A stretch of 12,829 bases of DNA, from contig JBAXPW010000035.1 in assembly GCA_037132015.1 (NCBI GenBank), positions 1 through 12,829 on the forward strand. The letters are read 5' to 3'. Shown here one piece after another: positions 1 through 7,920 of the stretch. Origin of the DNA: JBAXPW01 sp037132015. GTDB taxonomy: Bacteria; Patescibacteriota; Microgenomatia; UBA1406; GWC2-37-13. Position numbers and translations under genes: made by a program. The notes under the pieces were generated by a model. The model was not told the origin of the DNA. It saw only the letters and a program-made list of their open reading frames with translations, and ran no database searches. Within the stretch, counting starts at the first letter, position 1; each line of letters starts with the position of its first letter.

Positions 1-59
1 TAGGGGAGTTAAATTTAGCTTAAGTGGTGGTACAGTGGCGAGGGTTCATATCCATATAT

Positions 60-1196
60 TTATGTGTAATATAAGCCAGTAGGATCTAATAATCTACCAT
101 ATTCTCTATTATTCAACATTGCTTGTTGTATTTCAGATGTTTTCCATTCGCGAGCAGAAGGTAAATTATCTTCAAAAAACGCAACTCCTCGATGCATGTA
201 CATAGCGGCACCAATTTTTGGTTCTTTTACAACAGAAATAAATTGTACATTATGAGATATTTCATTCGAAATTCTATTGTATATATTATTGATTATAATA
301 TTTAGATTCTTAAAAAGTTCTAAATCCCGGTTCCCTTTACGTATAGCTATAATCATTTCTTCTGCAAATAATCTAAATACAAGGAGATTGTTTATATCTT
401 GCGAATTTCCTACAATTTTTTTTACTAACTCTAAGGCAGTAAGATGTGCAGCTAGTGCTATAGATCTAATTGTTGTATGTTCTTTCACTCCGGAATTTAC
501 TGCTATTTGAGTAGAACCGACTATATCTGTTTTCCACAAAACATAATTTTCAGGGTCTATAAGAATAGGACGTAGTCCATCATCTTCATTCAAAGAATCA
601 GGATCGATTTCATCCTGATGAAATAATGAGGGATGATCATTTGAAGTAGGAGACTCAAAAATCTGGCTAGGTGGAGAGTCTTCTATTTCATACCATACTT
701 GTTTTGTTGAAAATGATCGAGTCGATCTGTTAGTTCGTTCATTGGGTAACATATAGGCACCTGTTGTTGCAAGAGGATTTTCTCTAAATCGGTTTCGAAC
801 AGCTGCAATTAAGTGTGGACTACCCAAATCAATAGTTTGATTGTTAATTATAATGTCATTTGGAGCATTTAAAGTTGAAATATCATAATCAAAGGGTAGG
901 CCAAAATAATAGTTGAGTTCCATACCGTTGCCTAGTTGTTGTAATGAATCGAACGATGGTTTATCAGGTATAACTACAGCAAAGAGACCATTATCAGCAA
1001 CTGTAGTTGTTAATCCCATACGGACTAAAGTATTGTATAAAGCTAGAGAATCGTATAAGGTATTGCGTGGCGATTCAATTAAAGCACTTAATCCATTGGG
1101 ATGACTAATAATTCTCGTATAATTAAGATTTGTTCTATAGAGATCGTGAGCAAGAGATACTAAATCTCTATGATCTGTATTTAATAGTTCTGTCAT
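60..1196 (-). CDS. Unrecognised protein with a possible degenerate class III nucleotidyl-cyclase-like C-terminal domain
   Basis: 378 residues, ATG start, TAA stop. I do not recognise the full protein. Residues 1-150 look globular and match no family I know. Residues 160-210 are polar and acidic, like a linker. Residues about 215-340 resemble a class III adenylate/guanylate cyclase core. There is a DIVGST motif at 224-229, as in the first metal-binding strand of cyclases. A segment at 274-285 (FRLFAEEMIIAI) stands where families have K..GD...aF. A segment at 327-337 (KIGAAMYMHRG) stands where they have riGIh.G. The second metal Asp would be Glu279, and the late Asn/Arg catalytic motif is not evident, so activity is doubtful. 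No signal peptide or membrane segment is visible. The gene lies 41 bp downstream of guaA on the same strand and may be cotranscribed. No Shine-Dalgarno is seen. That it encodes a protein is fairly sure; the cyclase relation is tentative. Confidence 0.7.
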   Translation of the reverse strand: MTELLNTDHRDLVSLAHDLYRTNLNYTRIISHPNGLSALIESPRNTLYDSLALYNTLVRMGLTTTVADNGLFAVVIPDKPSFDSLQQLGNGMELNYYFGLPFDYDISTLNAPNDIIINNQTIDLGSPHLIAAVRNRFRENPLATTGAYMLPNERTNRSTRSFSTKQVWYEIEDSPPSQIFESPTSNDHPSLFHQDEIDPDSLNEDDGLRPILIDPENYVLWKTDIVGSTQIAVNSGVKEHTTIRSIALAAHLTALELVKKIVGNSQDINNLLVFRLFAEEMIIAIRKGNRDLELFKNLNIIINNIYNRISNEISHNVQFISVVKEPKIGAAMYMHRGVAFFEDNLPSAREWKTSEIQQAMLNNREYGRLLDPTGLYYT

Positions 1197-1237
1197 GTAT
1201 AACTTAAATTCATATTAAATGAATCTTTATTCGTGGA

Positions 1238-2755
1238 TTACTCCCACTCCATAGTTGCTGGGGGTTTGGTGGTGATGTCATATACAACTCTTGAAATGCC
1301 ACTTACTTCGTTAACTATACGAGATGAAATTTTCTGTAATAAATCATAGGGGAGGCGTGCCCAGTTTGTAGTCATGACATCACTTGATTCAATGATTCTG
1401 AGCGCAATAACTTCAAGTAGTTGTCGAGAATCCCCCTTCACAGCAGTACTCACTGTATTTGTGAGAATAGGAAAACTCATATACACTTTGTTATATAATC
1501 CTGATGCATGGATCTCTTCCATCAATATCGTATCTGCATGTTGAAGTATGTCTAATCGTTCTGGTGTTACTTCTCCAATAATTCGTATCGCCTGACCGGG
1601 TCCCGGGAATACTTGTTTTTGAATAAACTCTTCGGGTAAATTGAGTAACTTACCAATTGATCGAACCTCATCTTTATAAAATTCACGAAGAGGTTCTAGT
1701 AATTTTAGATTCATTTTTTCAGGCAATCCGCCCACATTATGATGAGACTTTATTTTACTTGCGTGTTTGGATCCTTTACTTTCTATGACATCCGAATAAA
1801 TAGTTCCTTGTGCTAAGAATGAAATATTTTTCAACTTCTTTGCTTCTTTTTCAAATAAATCAATATATAATTTTCCGATAATTTTTCGCTTATCTTCACC
1901 ATGAGTTTTACCTTTGAGTTTTTTCAAAAATAATTCTTTTGCTTCAACAATGATTGGTTCTACTTGTAATATATCGCGAAAAATATGTTGTACTTCTTCT
2001 TTTGTACCTACTCTCATGAGACCACTTTCGATATATACAGGGTGTAATTTATTTCCGATTGCCTTTGCGATAAGAGATGCAACTACAGTTGAATCAACTC
2101 CTCCTGAAACGGCACAAAGCACATGTCCATCTTTCACTTGATCCTTAATTGATGAAATAATTGTATCATGTGAAATGGTGTGTTTTTTTAATTTAAGATG
2201 ACATATTTTTGTTACAAAATGTTGTAACAGTTCGATACCTCCAACTGTATGTTCTACTTCAGGGTGAAATTGAACTCCATAAATATGACGATTAAAATCA
2301 CCAACACATGCATATTTCACTGAATCAGTTTGAGCAAGTGTCTCAAATCCATCGGGTACGTTTACAACTGTATCACCATGACTCAACCAAACTTGAGTAA
2401 CATTTTTTATATGTGAAAATAATGGTTGAGAAACCAGAATTTTAAGATTTCCCGGTCCATATTCTTTGTGAGAATTTATTACCGTTCCTCCCAAGAGTTG
2501 AGCAGTGAGTTGCCAACCGTAACAGATGCCAAGTATTGGAATATTCAAATTAAATAGTTCTTTTTCAATTGTTGGAGCACTGTTTTCATATACTGATGAA
2601 GGCCCTCCTGAAAGGATAATCCCATTTGGACGTGTTTCTTTTATAATATTGTAAGCATCTTCAGGAGTTTCAATGAGAATTTTAATCCCCATATCTCGTA
2701 ATCGTCTTCCAATAAGATGTGTTGTTTGTGATCCAAAGTCTACGATGAGTATCAT
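1238..2755 (-). CDS. guaA: GMP synthase (glutamine-hydrolysing)
   Basis: Converts XMP, ATP and glutamine to GMP, the last step of guanine nucleotide synthesis, in the cytosol. 505 residues, close to the family's usual length of just over 500. The N-terminal class I glutamine amidotransferase domain (about 1-185) has GGPSSVYE at 50-57, the nucleophile Cys78 in GICYGWQ, and His164/Glu166 in FHPEVEHT. The ATP-pyrophosphatase domain follows, with the P-loop SGGVDS at 217-222, then KSHHNVGGLPE and an FPGPGQAIRI segment (the last motif more often reads FPGPGLAVRI). The C-terminal dimerisation domain ends in the family signature PPATMEWE. The ATG overlaps the guaB stop by one base (TAATG), suggesting translational coupling. 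A GGA lies upstream but is too far away to be a convincing ribosome site. The catalytic residues checked are present, so an active enzyme is expected. Confidence 0.97.
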   Translation of the reverse strand: MILIVDFGSQTTHLIGRRLRDMGIKILIETPEDAYNIIKETRPNGIILSGGPSSVYENSAPTIEKELFNLNIPILGICYGWQLTAQLLGGTVINSHKEYGPGNLKILVSQPLFSHIKNVTQVWLSHGDTVVNVPDGFETLAQTDSVKYACVGDFNRHIYGVQFHPEVEHTVGGIELLQHFVTKICHLKLKKHTISHDTIISSIKDQVKDGHVLCAVSGGVDSTVVASLIAKAIGNKLHPVYIESGLMRVGTKEEVQHIFRDILQVEPIIVEAKELFLKKLKGKTHGEDKRKIIGKLYIDLFEKEAKKLKNISFLAQGTIYSDVIESKGSKHASKIKSHHNVGGLPEKMNLKLLEPLREFYKDEVRSIGKLLNLPEEFIQKQVFPGPGQAIRIIGEVTPERLDILQHADTILMEEIHASGLYNKVYMSFPILTNTVSTAVKGDSRQLLEVIALRIIESSDVMTTNWARLPYDLLQKISSRIVNEVSGISRVVYDITTKPPATMEWE

Positions 2756-3906
2756 TAGTAATTTTTTCCGGGATTGGTAACCAATATGTCATGTGGATGG
2801 CTTTCTGTTAAAGATGCATGAGTGATCTGAATAAATTTCCCATTTGTGTGTAAATCATTGATTGTTTTTGCTCCACTATAATACATACCTGATTTTATTC
2901 CTCCAAGTAATTGATCAACAAGATCTTTTACGGTGCCTTTTACAGGAACATATCCTTCGACACCTTCTGCGACTAAGACTCGATCTTTATAATTTTTCCC
3001 ATGATATTCATCTTCTGATTTAATTTGTGAACCTTTTTCCATAGCTCCTATTGATCCCATACCTCGATATGATTTAAATAGATATGATTTTGATCCATTG
3101 ATAATACTTTTAAAACGTCTTGGAATTTCGTGTTCACTGAACTCTTTTGTCTCTCCGGGAGACTCTTCACATGATGCAAATATTCCGCCAAGCATTACTG
3201 CTGATGCACCTGCAACAAGTGCTTTTACAATATCTCCTGAATATTTTATCCCTCCATCTGCAATTATTGGGATGTGATGCTCTTGAGCTATTTTTGAAGT
3301 TTCAAGAAGTGCAGTGATTTGAGGAACGCCCATTCCTGAGATAATACGAGTAGTGCATATTGCTCCGGGCCCCATGCCTATACGCAGACAATCAGCACCT
3401 GCTTTAATCAATGCTTCTGCACCTTGAGCCGTAGCGATATTACCAGCCATTATCGCAATATGAGGGAAATTCTTTTTTATAAATTGTATTGCATTAATAG
3501 TATAAGTAGTATATCCATGAGCTGTATCAAGAACTATTAGATCAACCCCTGTATTATTTAATATTTTGATGCGATCCTCATATCCTATTGAAACGCCAAC
3601 TGATGCACCTACTAAATAGTCATGATTTTTTACTTTAGATACTTCGAAAGCTTGATCTTCGATGCTAAGATTGCGATGGATGATTCCTATTCCGCCATGT
3701 TCTGCTAATTTGATTGCAAGTTTGCTTTCAGTTACTGTATCCATAGGAGAGGATATTAGTGGAATTTTAAGTGATATTTTTTGTGTAAGTTTGGTCTCAG
3801 TTGAAATATCAGATCGTGAAAAATCACTATATCCCGGAAGAACTAAGACGTCATCATACGTAATTCCATTCCCAATAATTTTAGAGTTAGAGGTAAAGGT
3901 TGTCAT
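2755..3906 (-). CDS. guaB: IMP dehydrogenase, short form without CBS domains
   Basis: Oxidises IMP to XMP with NAD+, the step before guaA. 383 residues against roughly 480-500 for the usual enzyme: the CBS pair is absent, and the barrel runs straight from helix EVSKVKNHD to strand YLVGASVG (about 91-103). Motifs: TYDDVLVLP at 16-24, SSPMDTVTE at 52-60, GPGAICTTR with catalytic Cys184, ADGG at 216-219, and YRGMGSIGAM at 280-289. The C-terminal part (EGVEGYVPVKG, LLGGIKSGMYYSGA) is typical of IMPDH rather than GMP reductase, which is also short and lacks CBS domains. Two oddities: about 16 extra residues between ESPGE (248-252) and YRGMGS, and the flap Arg-Tyr pair appears as Glu300-Tyr301. The start overlaps the deaminase gene by 20 bp and the stop overlaps guaA by 1 bp. 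Loss of the CBS domains suggests loss of nucleotide allostery. Confidence 0.93.
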   Translation of the reverse strand: MTTFTSNSKIIGNGITYDDVLVLPGYSDFSRSDISTETKLTQKISLKIPLISSPMDTVTESKLAIKLAEHGGIGIIHRNLSIEDQAFEVSKVKNHDYLVGASVGVSIGYEDRIKILNNTGVDLIVLDTAHGYTTYTINAIQFIKKNFPHIAIMAGNIATAQGAEALIKAGADCLRIGMGPGAICTTRIISGMGVPQITALLETSKIAQEHHIPIIADGGIKYSGDIVKALVAGASAVMLGGIFASCEESPGETKEFSEHEIPRRFKSIINGSKSYLFKSYRGMGSIGAMEKGSQIKSEDEYHGKNYKDRVLVAEGVEGYVPVKGTVKDLVDQLLGGIKSGMYYSGAKTINDLHTNGKFIQITHASLTESHPHDILVTNPGKNY

Positions 3907-4906
3907 TTTTATTTGGTAAATTTATAAAAGTTGCTCCAAAAGCGTTGATATTTGATTCAAGTATTTGTTCGTACGTAAGTATTTTGTGTTTGAGAAGAAA
4001 AGAAAATTCTTTGATGAGATTAGTACGAAACATAGCTGGGCTATCAGTATTTATACAAAATTTAATATTATTCTTTAAAAATATTTGTACTATTTCTCGA
4101 AAATGATCAATAGATCTAACCATTTCTAAACGAATATTTGAACTAGGACATATACAAAGAGTAAGATCTTTACTTTTTATTTCATCAAGAATTCTTTCAT
4201 CTTCTGTAGCTTTAATTCCATGATTGATTCTATTTAATGAAAGATTATTTAATACATATTTCATCTCTTCAGGAGTGCCATCTTCACCAGTATGAACACT
4301 TGTTTTGAGTCCTGCTTCTTGAGCTAATTGATACAAATTTTTATAATCTTTATAATCAAATCCCGCTTTATGAGGTCCGCCGAGATCAATTCCAATGATT
4401 CCTCGTCGATGATATCTAATAGCCTTTTGAACTAATATTTCATTTAGATGATATGGTAATCGTCGATCGAGTGCTATTATTATTCCTGCTTTTACTTGAG
4501 GAAATTCAAGAAGAGCAATTTCCATACCACGAAGCGCTGCAAGAATAATATTATCAAGATCTCGTTCTCCACCTCGATTTCTAAAAATTGGATTAAATGA
4601 AGGTTCGAGAAGAGTGATATTATGTCTTCTGTAAGCTCCAGAAATAATATGATAAATTGATTGCTCTATTGCAATAGGAGATGATTGAATAAGCTCTGTC
4701 CAATGAAATAATTCATGATAATGTGTCCATGATGTTATACCTTCTTTTAATGTGATCATTGATTCAAATTTGTGATAGTCTTTTGAAGGGAGTCGAATAC
4801 CTTGTTGGTGTGCGAGACTCCACAACACATGGGGATCTACGGATTGTCCGACATGAAAATGAAGTTCTGCAAAAGAATGTTTGCCTGGTTCGATATCTTG
4901 ATCCAT
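3887..4906 (-). CDS. Adenosine deaminase-family purine deaminase
   Basis: 339 residues, the usual length for the adenosine/adenine deaminase amidohydrolases. These are zinc TIM-barrel enzymes that hydrolyse the 6-amino group of a purine. Visible motifs in order: metal ligands HFH at 16-18 (ELHFHVG), HTGE at 205-208 with metal His205 and the likely general acid Glu208, His229 in INHG, CPSSN at 253-257, and NTDSP at 286-290 with metal Asp288. In adenosine deaminase the last motif is NTDDP and its second Asp contacts the purine ring; here it is Ser289. The substrate may therefore not be plain adenosine, so I give no gene symbol. The location just upstream of guaB (20-bp overlap) fits a role feeding inosine or IMP-level purines toward GMP. 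No Shine-Dalgarno is seen; a promoter lies 5 nt before the ATG. The family is certain, the substrate is not. Confidence 0.9.
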   Translation of the reverse strand: MDQDIEPGKHSFAELHFHVGQSVDPHVLWSLAHQQGIRLPSKDYHKFESMITLKEGITSWTHYHELFHWTELIQSSPIAIEQSIYHIISGAYRRHNITLLEPSFNPIFRNRGGERDLDNIILAALRGMEIALLEFPQVKAGIIIALDRRLPYHLNEILVQKAIRYHRRGIIGIDLGGPHKAGFDYKDYKNLYQLAQEAGLKTSVHTGEDGTPEEMKYVLNNLSLNRINHGIKATEDERILDEIKSKDLTLCICPSSNIRLEMVRSIDHFREIVQIFLKNNIKFCINTDSPAMFRTNLIKEFSFLLKHKILTYEQILESNINAFGATFINLPNKNDNLYL

Positions 4907-4911
4907 GTTCT

Positions 4912-4940
4912 ATTATAGATGTAGAATATATGTAATACAA
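4912..4940 (-). promoter_or_regulatory. Candidate sigma70-type promoter for the deaminase-guaB-guaA genes
   Basis: Read on the minus strand, TTGTAT (4935-4940) is followed by a 17-bp spacer and a perfect TATAAT (4912-4917), then five bases and the ATG at 4906. The whole element fits within the 37-bp gap between the lysS stop and the deaminase start. With normal start-site spacing, transcription would begin at or next to the ATG, giving a leaderless mRNA. That would let the purine genes be expressed separately from greA-lysS. Confidence 0.6.
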
Positions 4941-4943
4941 GAC

Positions 4944-7268
4944 TTATTCAGCAAGCGCAATGCCAATTTTTTTTATCGTTCCTCCACAATATTTTTGAAT
5001 TATTTCTATAGCTTTATTGAGAGTATCTTCAACTATTCTCGGAGTAATTTCATATATTCCATCAATATTGATAAGTATATTTTTTGTATGCTCTGTAACA
5101 CAAGTGCGTTGAGCATCGCGATAGTTAAAGTCTATGTTATATCCTCCCTCATTGTCAAAATAAGCTAATTCTCTTGAAGTATATCTAGTTGGTTCTGTAT
5201 CTCCTAATAGGAGAATTTCTTCCGTATCTTGGGCAAATCTTAAGACAGTTGGGAATTTGATTTTGTCAAGATCGAACGCGCCAATTGATATTCGATTCTG
5301 CATAACAATGAGATTGTATGCATCTACGCAAGTATTGATATGATATAGATCTTTTTTAGTAGCGATACGCCTTAATAATGCCTCAGGTGATGGTCGTCTG
5401 GAATGCCAGTCTATGCCCATTTCTTTATAAAGTTTGCGATATGCTAATACTTCTGGATATGAATTAATGTCTGCATTTGTCAGATCTTTTTGAGTTAAAA
5501 CAAAATCATTTAATAATTCTGATATTTGCTCATTATTTTTTTGAATTGTTACTCCTTCAATAATTGCTACACCAACAGATAAAGAAGGAAATATCTTTGA
5601 TACAGTTGAATCTATAGAAAATATCTTACTATCATCCCAGATGTTTTTTAAATTGTTTGGTTGTAATATGTTATTCTCTGTATTTCCTAATGACTTAAAT
5701 AATCGTTCACGAATAACACCGATACCATATTCCAAAATCAAATCAGATGCTTTTGGACCATAGGATTTTCCGATAAGAGCTTGATAAAATCCATCAAATA
5801 AATCTTTTGGTTTTGCATCAACCTCTTTGATCGTTGCAAAAATTATATTTTGAATATCTTCGCGAGTAATTAGTTTGTCTGTAAGATTATGAGCTAATAA
5901 AGAAATAAATATTTTTTGATTTTCAGTTAATGTTGATACGACTCCATCAGTTCTGAGTTGTATTCGGGTTTCTTCGGAAGCAAATTTATCCAGATATAGT
6001 TGCGCATACTTTATTCTTTCTTCAAGTAATTCGATTTCATCTTGAGTCAATGATGATTTTTTTAGTTCTTCAAACATTTTTATAATATTACTTTGAGATT
6101 GTAATAAATTGGCGATTGTTCTAAAACGAGGTAAAAATATTCTCCTTTTTGGTAATGGATGTACTTCTGATAGTTCCATAATACGTGCAAAATCAGCAAT
6201 TACTTCACCTTGTTTACCTTCAGGAATAATATTTTCTAATTTATCAAAATAGGCATTTAAACATCGATCATATTCATCAAATATATTTGGAATTGTATCT
6301 CCATACGGATTAAAATCAAGGTGTGTACTAATTGGGGTACGAACAATAAAAAATCTAAAAACATCAGGAGGCAAAATATCTGCTACATCTTTTGCAGATG
6401 CTCCTATACCTTTTGATGACGACATTTTTCTTCCACCGATAGTAAACCATTCATATGCTGGAGCATAGGGAGGAGTATAATTGAGCACTTCTTTTGCAAT
6501 AGTAGATGAGATATCATAAGAACCACCTGCAGACATATGATCTTTTCCTGATCCCTCTATTGTTATTCCAATGATGTTCCATAAACTTGGCCAATCAATT
6601 TTCCAGTGTGGTTTGCCGTTACCATTAAAGGGGGATACCTTACCCTTATATTCACATCCTTTTGCCCAATTTACCATATCGGGTTTGCAATAATAATGTA
6701 CAAATTCTCCATCCCAGTTGTACACATATGTTGTACCAATTCTATTACAATTTTCACATGTTACTTGAAATGGATACCAATCATCTGGCCTACTTTTTTT
6801 TGTAATGCGTAAATATATCTCTCGAATTTCTGATGCCTTGTTTAACGTGGTACGAATGATTTCATTCATTTTTCCTGCTTGATAAATTTCAGAAGACCAG
6901 AGTATTTTTGGATGACAGTTTATTGAGTTAAAAACGGTGATAAATTCTTTTGCGTAATATTCAGCAAAACTCTTATACCCTTTTTCAGGAGAGGGAATAA
7001 TGTTAAGAGGCATTCCTGCAAATTTTCCCCAATATTCTTGATCAAGATATGATGGAATTGCATCCATAGAATCCATGTCATTAAAAACATAACTAAATGT
7101 TGATTTAATATTGTTTTCTAAAAGAACTTTGTGGATTAAATCATGTATGACAACACCTCTCAGAGCTCCTACATGAACTCTTCCTGATGGAGTTTTCATG
7201 TCATCAACCCATTCACTACTATTATTTCTTAATTTAATTTTTTCTACTTCTCGATCTACCCAAATCAT
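4944..7268 (-). CDS. lysS: Class I lysyl-tRNA synthetase fused to a C-terminal B3/B4 domain
   Basis: Charges tRNA-Lys with lysine. Residues 1 to about 530 are the class I (archaeal-type) LysRS. TPSGRVHVGALRG at 26-38 carries the HIGH-like motif. A likely zinc site includes Cys171, Cys174, Cys194 and Cys205. KMSSSKG is at 281-287, followed by a helical domain ending near GKSYGPKAS (500-508). Most bacteria use the unrelated class II enzyme. The chain is 774 residues, over 200 longer than usual. Residues about 545-774 match the B3/B4 domain found in the phenylalanyl-tRNA synthetase beta chain and as solo proteins (COG3382 type): PSPEALLRRI at 627-636, RISIGAFDLDKI at 659-670, and FNYRDAQRTCVTEHT at 714-728. 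B3/B4 is the editing module in PheRS, so a tRNA-binding or editing role is plausible but inferred. It starts 9 bp after greA, with no Shine-Dalgarno. The symbol lysS names the activity; the class I enzyme is also called lysK. Confidence 0.93.
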   Translation of the reverse strand: MIWVDREVEKIKLRNNSSEWVDDMKTPSGRVHVGALRGVVIHDLIHKVLLENNIKSTFSYVFNDMDSMDAIPSYLDQEYWGKFAGMPLNIIPSPEKGYKSFAEYYAKEFITVFNSINCHPKILWSSEIYQAGKMNEIIRTTLNKASEIREIYLRITKKSRPDDWYPFQVTCENCNRIGTTYVYNWDGEFVHYYCKPDMVNWAKGCEYKGKVSPFNGNGKPHWKIDWPSLWNIIGITIEGSGKDHMSAGGSYDISSTIAKEVLNYTPPYAPAYEWFTIGGRKMSSSKGIGASAKDVADILPPDVFRFFIVRTPISTHLDFNPYGDTIPNIFDEYDRCLNAYFDKLENIIPEGKQGEVIADFARIMELSEVHPLPKRRIFLPRFRTIANLLQSQSNIIKMFEELKKSSLTQDEIELLEERIKYAQLYLDKFASEETRIQLRTDGVVSTLTENQKIFISLLAHNLTDKLITREDIQNIIFATIKEVDAKPKDLFDGFYQALIGKSYGPKASDLILEYGIGVIRERLFKSLGNTENNILQPNNLKNIWDDSKIFSIDSTVSKIFPSLSVGVAIIEGVTIQKNNEQISELLNDFVLTQKDLTNADINSYPEVLAYRKLYKEMGIDWHSRRPSPEALLRRIATKKDLYHINTCVDAYNLIVMQNRISIGAFDLDKIKFPTVLRFAQDTEEILLLGDTEPTRYTSRELAYFDNEGGYNIDFNYRDAQRTCVTEHTKNILINIDGIYEITPRIVEDTLNKAIEIIQKYCGGTIKKIGIALAE

Positions 7269-7277
7269 AGATAGTTT

Positions 7278-7742
7278 CTAAATTTTTTTAATATCTAATA
7301 TTCTATACTCCAATTTACCAATGGGAACTTCAATTGTTATTGCATCACCAATTTTTTTTCCTAGCAATGCTTTTCCAATAGGAGATGTGTGTGATAATTT
7401 TTTTTTGCTTGGATCTGCTTCAAACTCACCAACAATCATAAACTCATCATTTATATTATCTGTTTGAACGATAACTTTTGATCCTATTCCAATAATGTTG
7501 TTATTGGCACTTGCTGTTATGATTTCTGCATTCTTTATAACATTTTCAAGCTCTTTAATACGTCCTTCAAGCATTGCAAGATCCTCTTTTGATGCGGTAT
7601 ATTCACTATTTTCTGACAAATCCCCCATAGCACGAGCTTTACTTAGACGATCAATAGTATAAGGGCGTTTGATTGTTATTAGCTCATTAAGTTCGATTTT
7701 AATTTGTTCAAAACCTTCCTGAGTAAATTGTACTTTTTTCAT
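7278..7742 (-). CDS. greA: Transcription elongation factor GreA
   Basis: Binds RNA polymerase through the secondary channel and stimulates cleavage of backtracked RNA. 154 residues, close to the usual length of about 158. The N-terminal coiled coil (about 1-75) carries the acidic tip GDLSENSEY at 40-48, whose Asp and Glu residues help hold the catalytic magnesium. The C-terminal FKBP-like domain (about 80-154) shows the family signature SPIGKALLGKKIGD at 120-133. It is the first gene of the minus-strand run and is followed after 9 bp by lysS. A greA-lysS pairing occurs in other bacteria, though usually with a class II lysyl-tRNA synthetase. No Shine-Dalgarno precedes the ATG. Confidence 0.95.
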   Translation of the reverse strand: MKKVQFTQEGFEQIKIELNELITIKRPYTIDRLSKARAMGDLSENSEYTASKEDLAMLEGRIKELENVIKNAEIITASANNNIIGIGSKVIVQTDNINDEFMIVGEFEADPSKKKLSHTSPIGKALLGKKIGDAITIEVPIGKLEYRILDIKKI

Positions 7743-7779
7743 ATATTTTATACGAACGGAACTTAAAATAAGTAATTAC

Positions 7780-7785
7780 ATTATA
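7780..7785 (-). promoter_or_regulatory. Possible -10 box for greA and the downstream run
   Basis: A perfect TATAAT lies on the minus strand 37 bp upstream of the greA ATG and would give a leader of roughly 30 nt. No good -35 hexamer stands 16-18 bp further up. A TTGACT is present but only 11 bp away, too close for normal use. A TATAAA also lies 2 bp before the ATG, which is too close. This assignment is weak. Confidence 0.3.
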
Positions 7786-7815
7786 ATACACACAATAGTC
7801 AAGTAGGCGCTAAAC

Positions 7816-7844
7816 TTGATGTCTGAATGATAAAGTGATACAAT
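7816..7844 (+). promoter_or_regulatory. Candidate upstream promoter for the tRNA-Glu gene
   Basis: TTGATG (7816-7821), a 17-bp spacer and TACAAT (7839-7844) on the plus strand. Transcription would start near 7851, leaving about 70 nt of 5' leader for RNase P to remove from the tRNA. It competes with the closer candidate at 7884-7912; either or both may work. Confidence 0.4.
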
Positions 7845-7883
7845 AATACATAAGCTTCGATTGAATGTCAATTACTAGAATTT

Positions 7884-7912
7884 TTGTTTCAAGCTTATTT
7901 TTTGGCTTTAAT
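7884..7912 (+). promoter_or_regulatory. Candidate proximal promoter for the tRNA-Glu gene
   Basis: TTGTTT (7884-7889), a 17-bp spacer and TTTAAT (7907-7912), ending eight bases before the mature tRNA 5' end. Transcription would begin within one or two bases of the tRNA. Neither hexamer is perfect, but the spacing is ideal and the position echoes the very short leaders inferred for protein genes here. Confidence 0.35.
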
Positions 7913-7920
7913 TTATTCCA

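Noticed and set aside
1..59. GGGTTCATATCC resembling a tRNA T arm at the left edge
   Set aside because: Only two stem pairs form around the seven-base loop, and no acceptor or anticodon arm is visible on either strand.
1208..1224. Inverted repeat ATTCAT-ATTAA-ATGAAT between guaA and the next gene
   Set aside because: Six A/T-rich pairs with no G/C core and no T run; too weak for a terminator and likely chance in AT-rich DNA.
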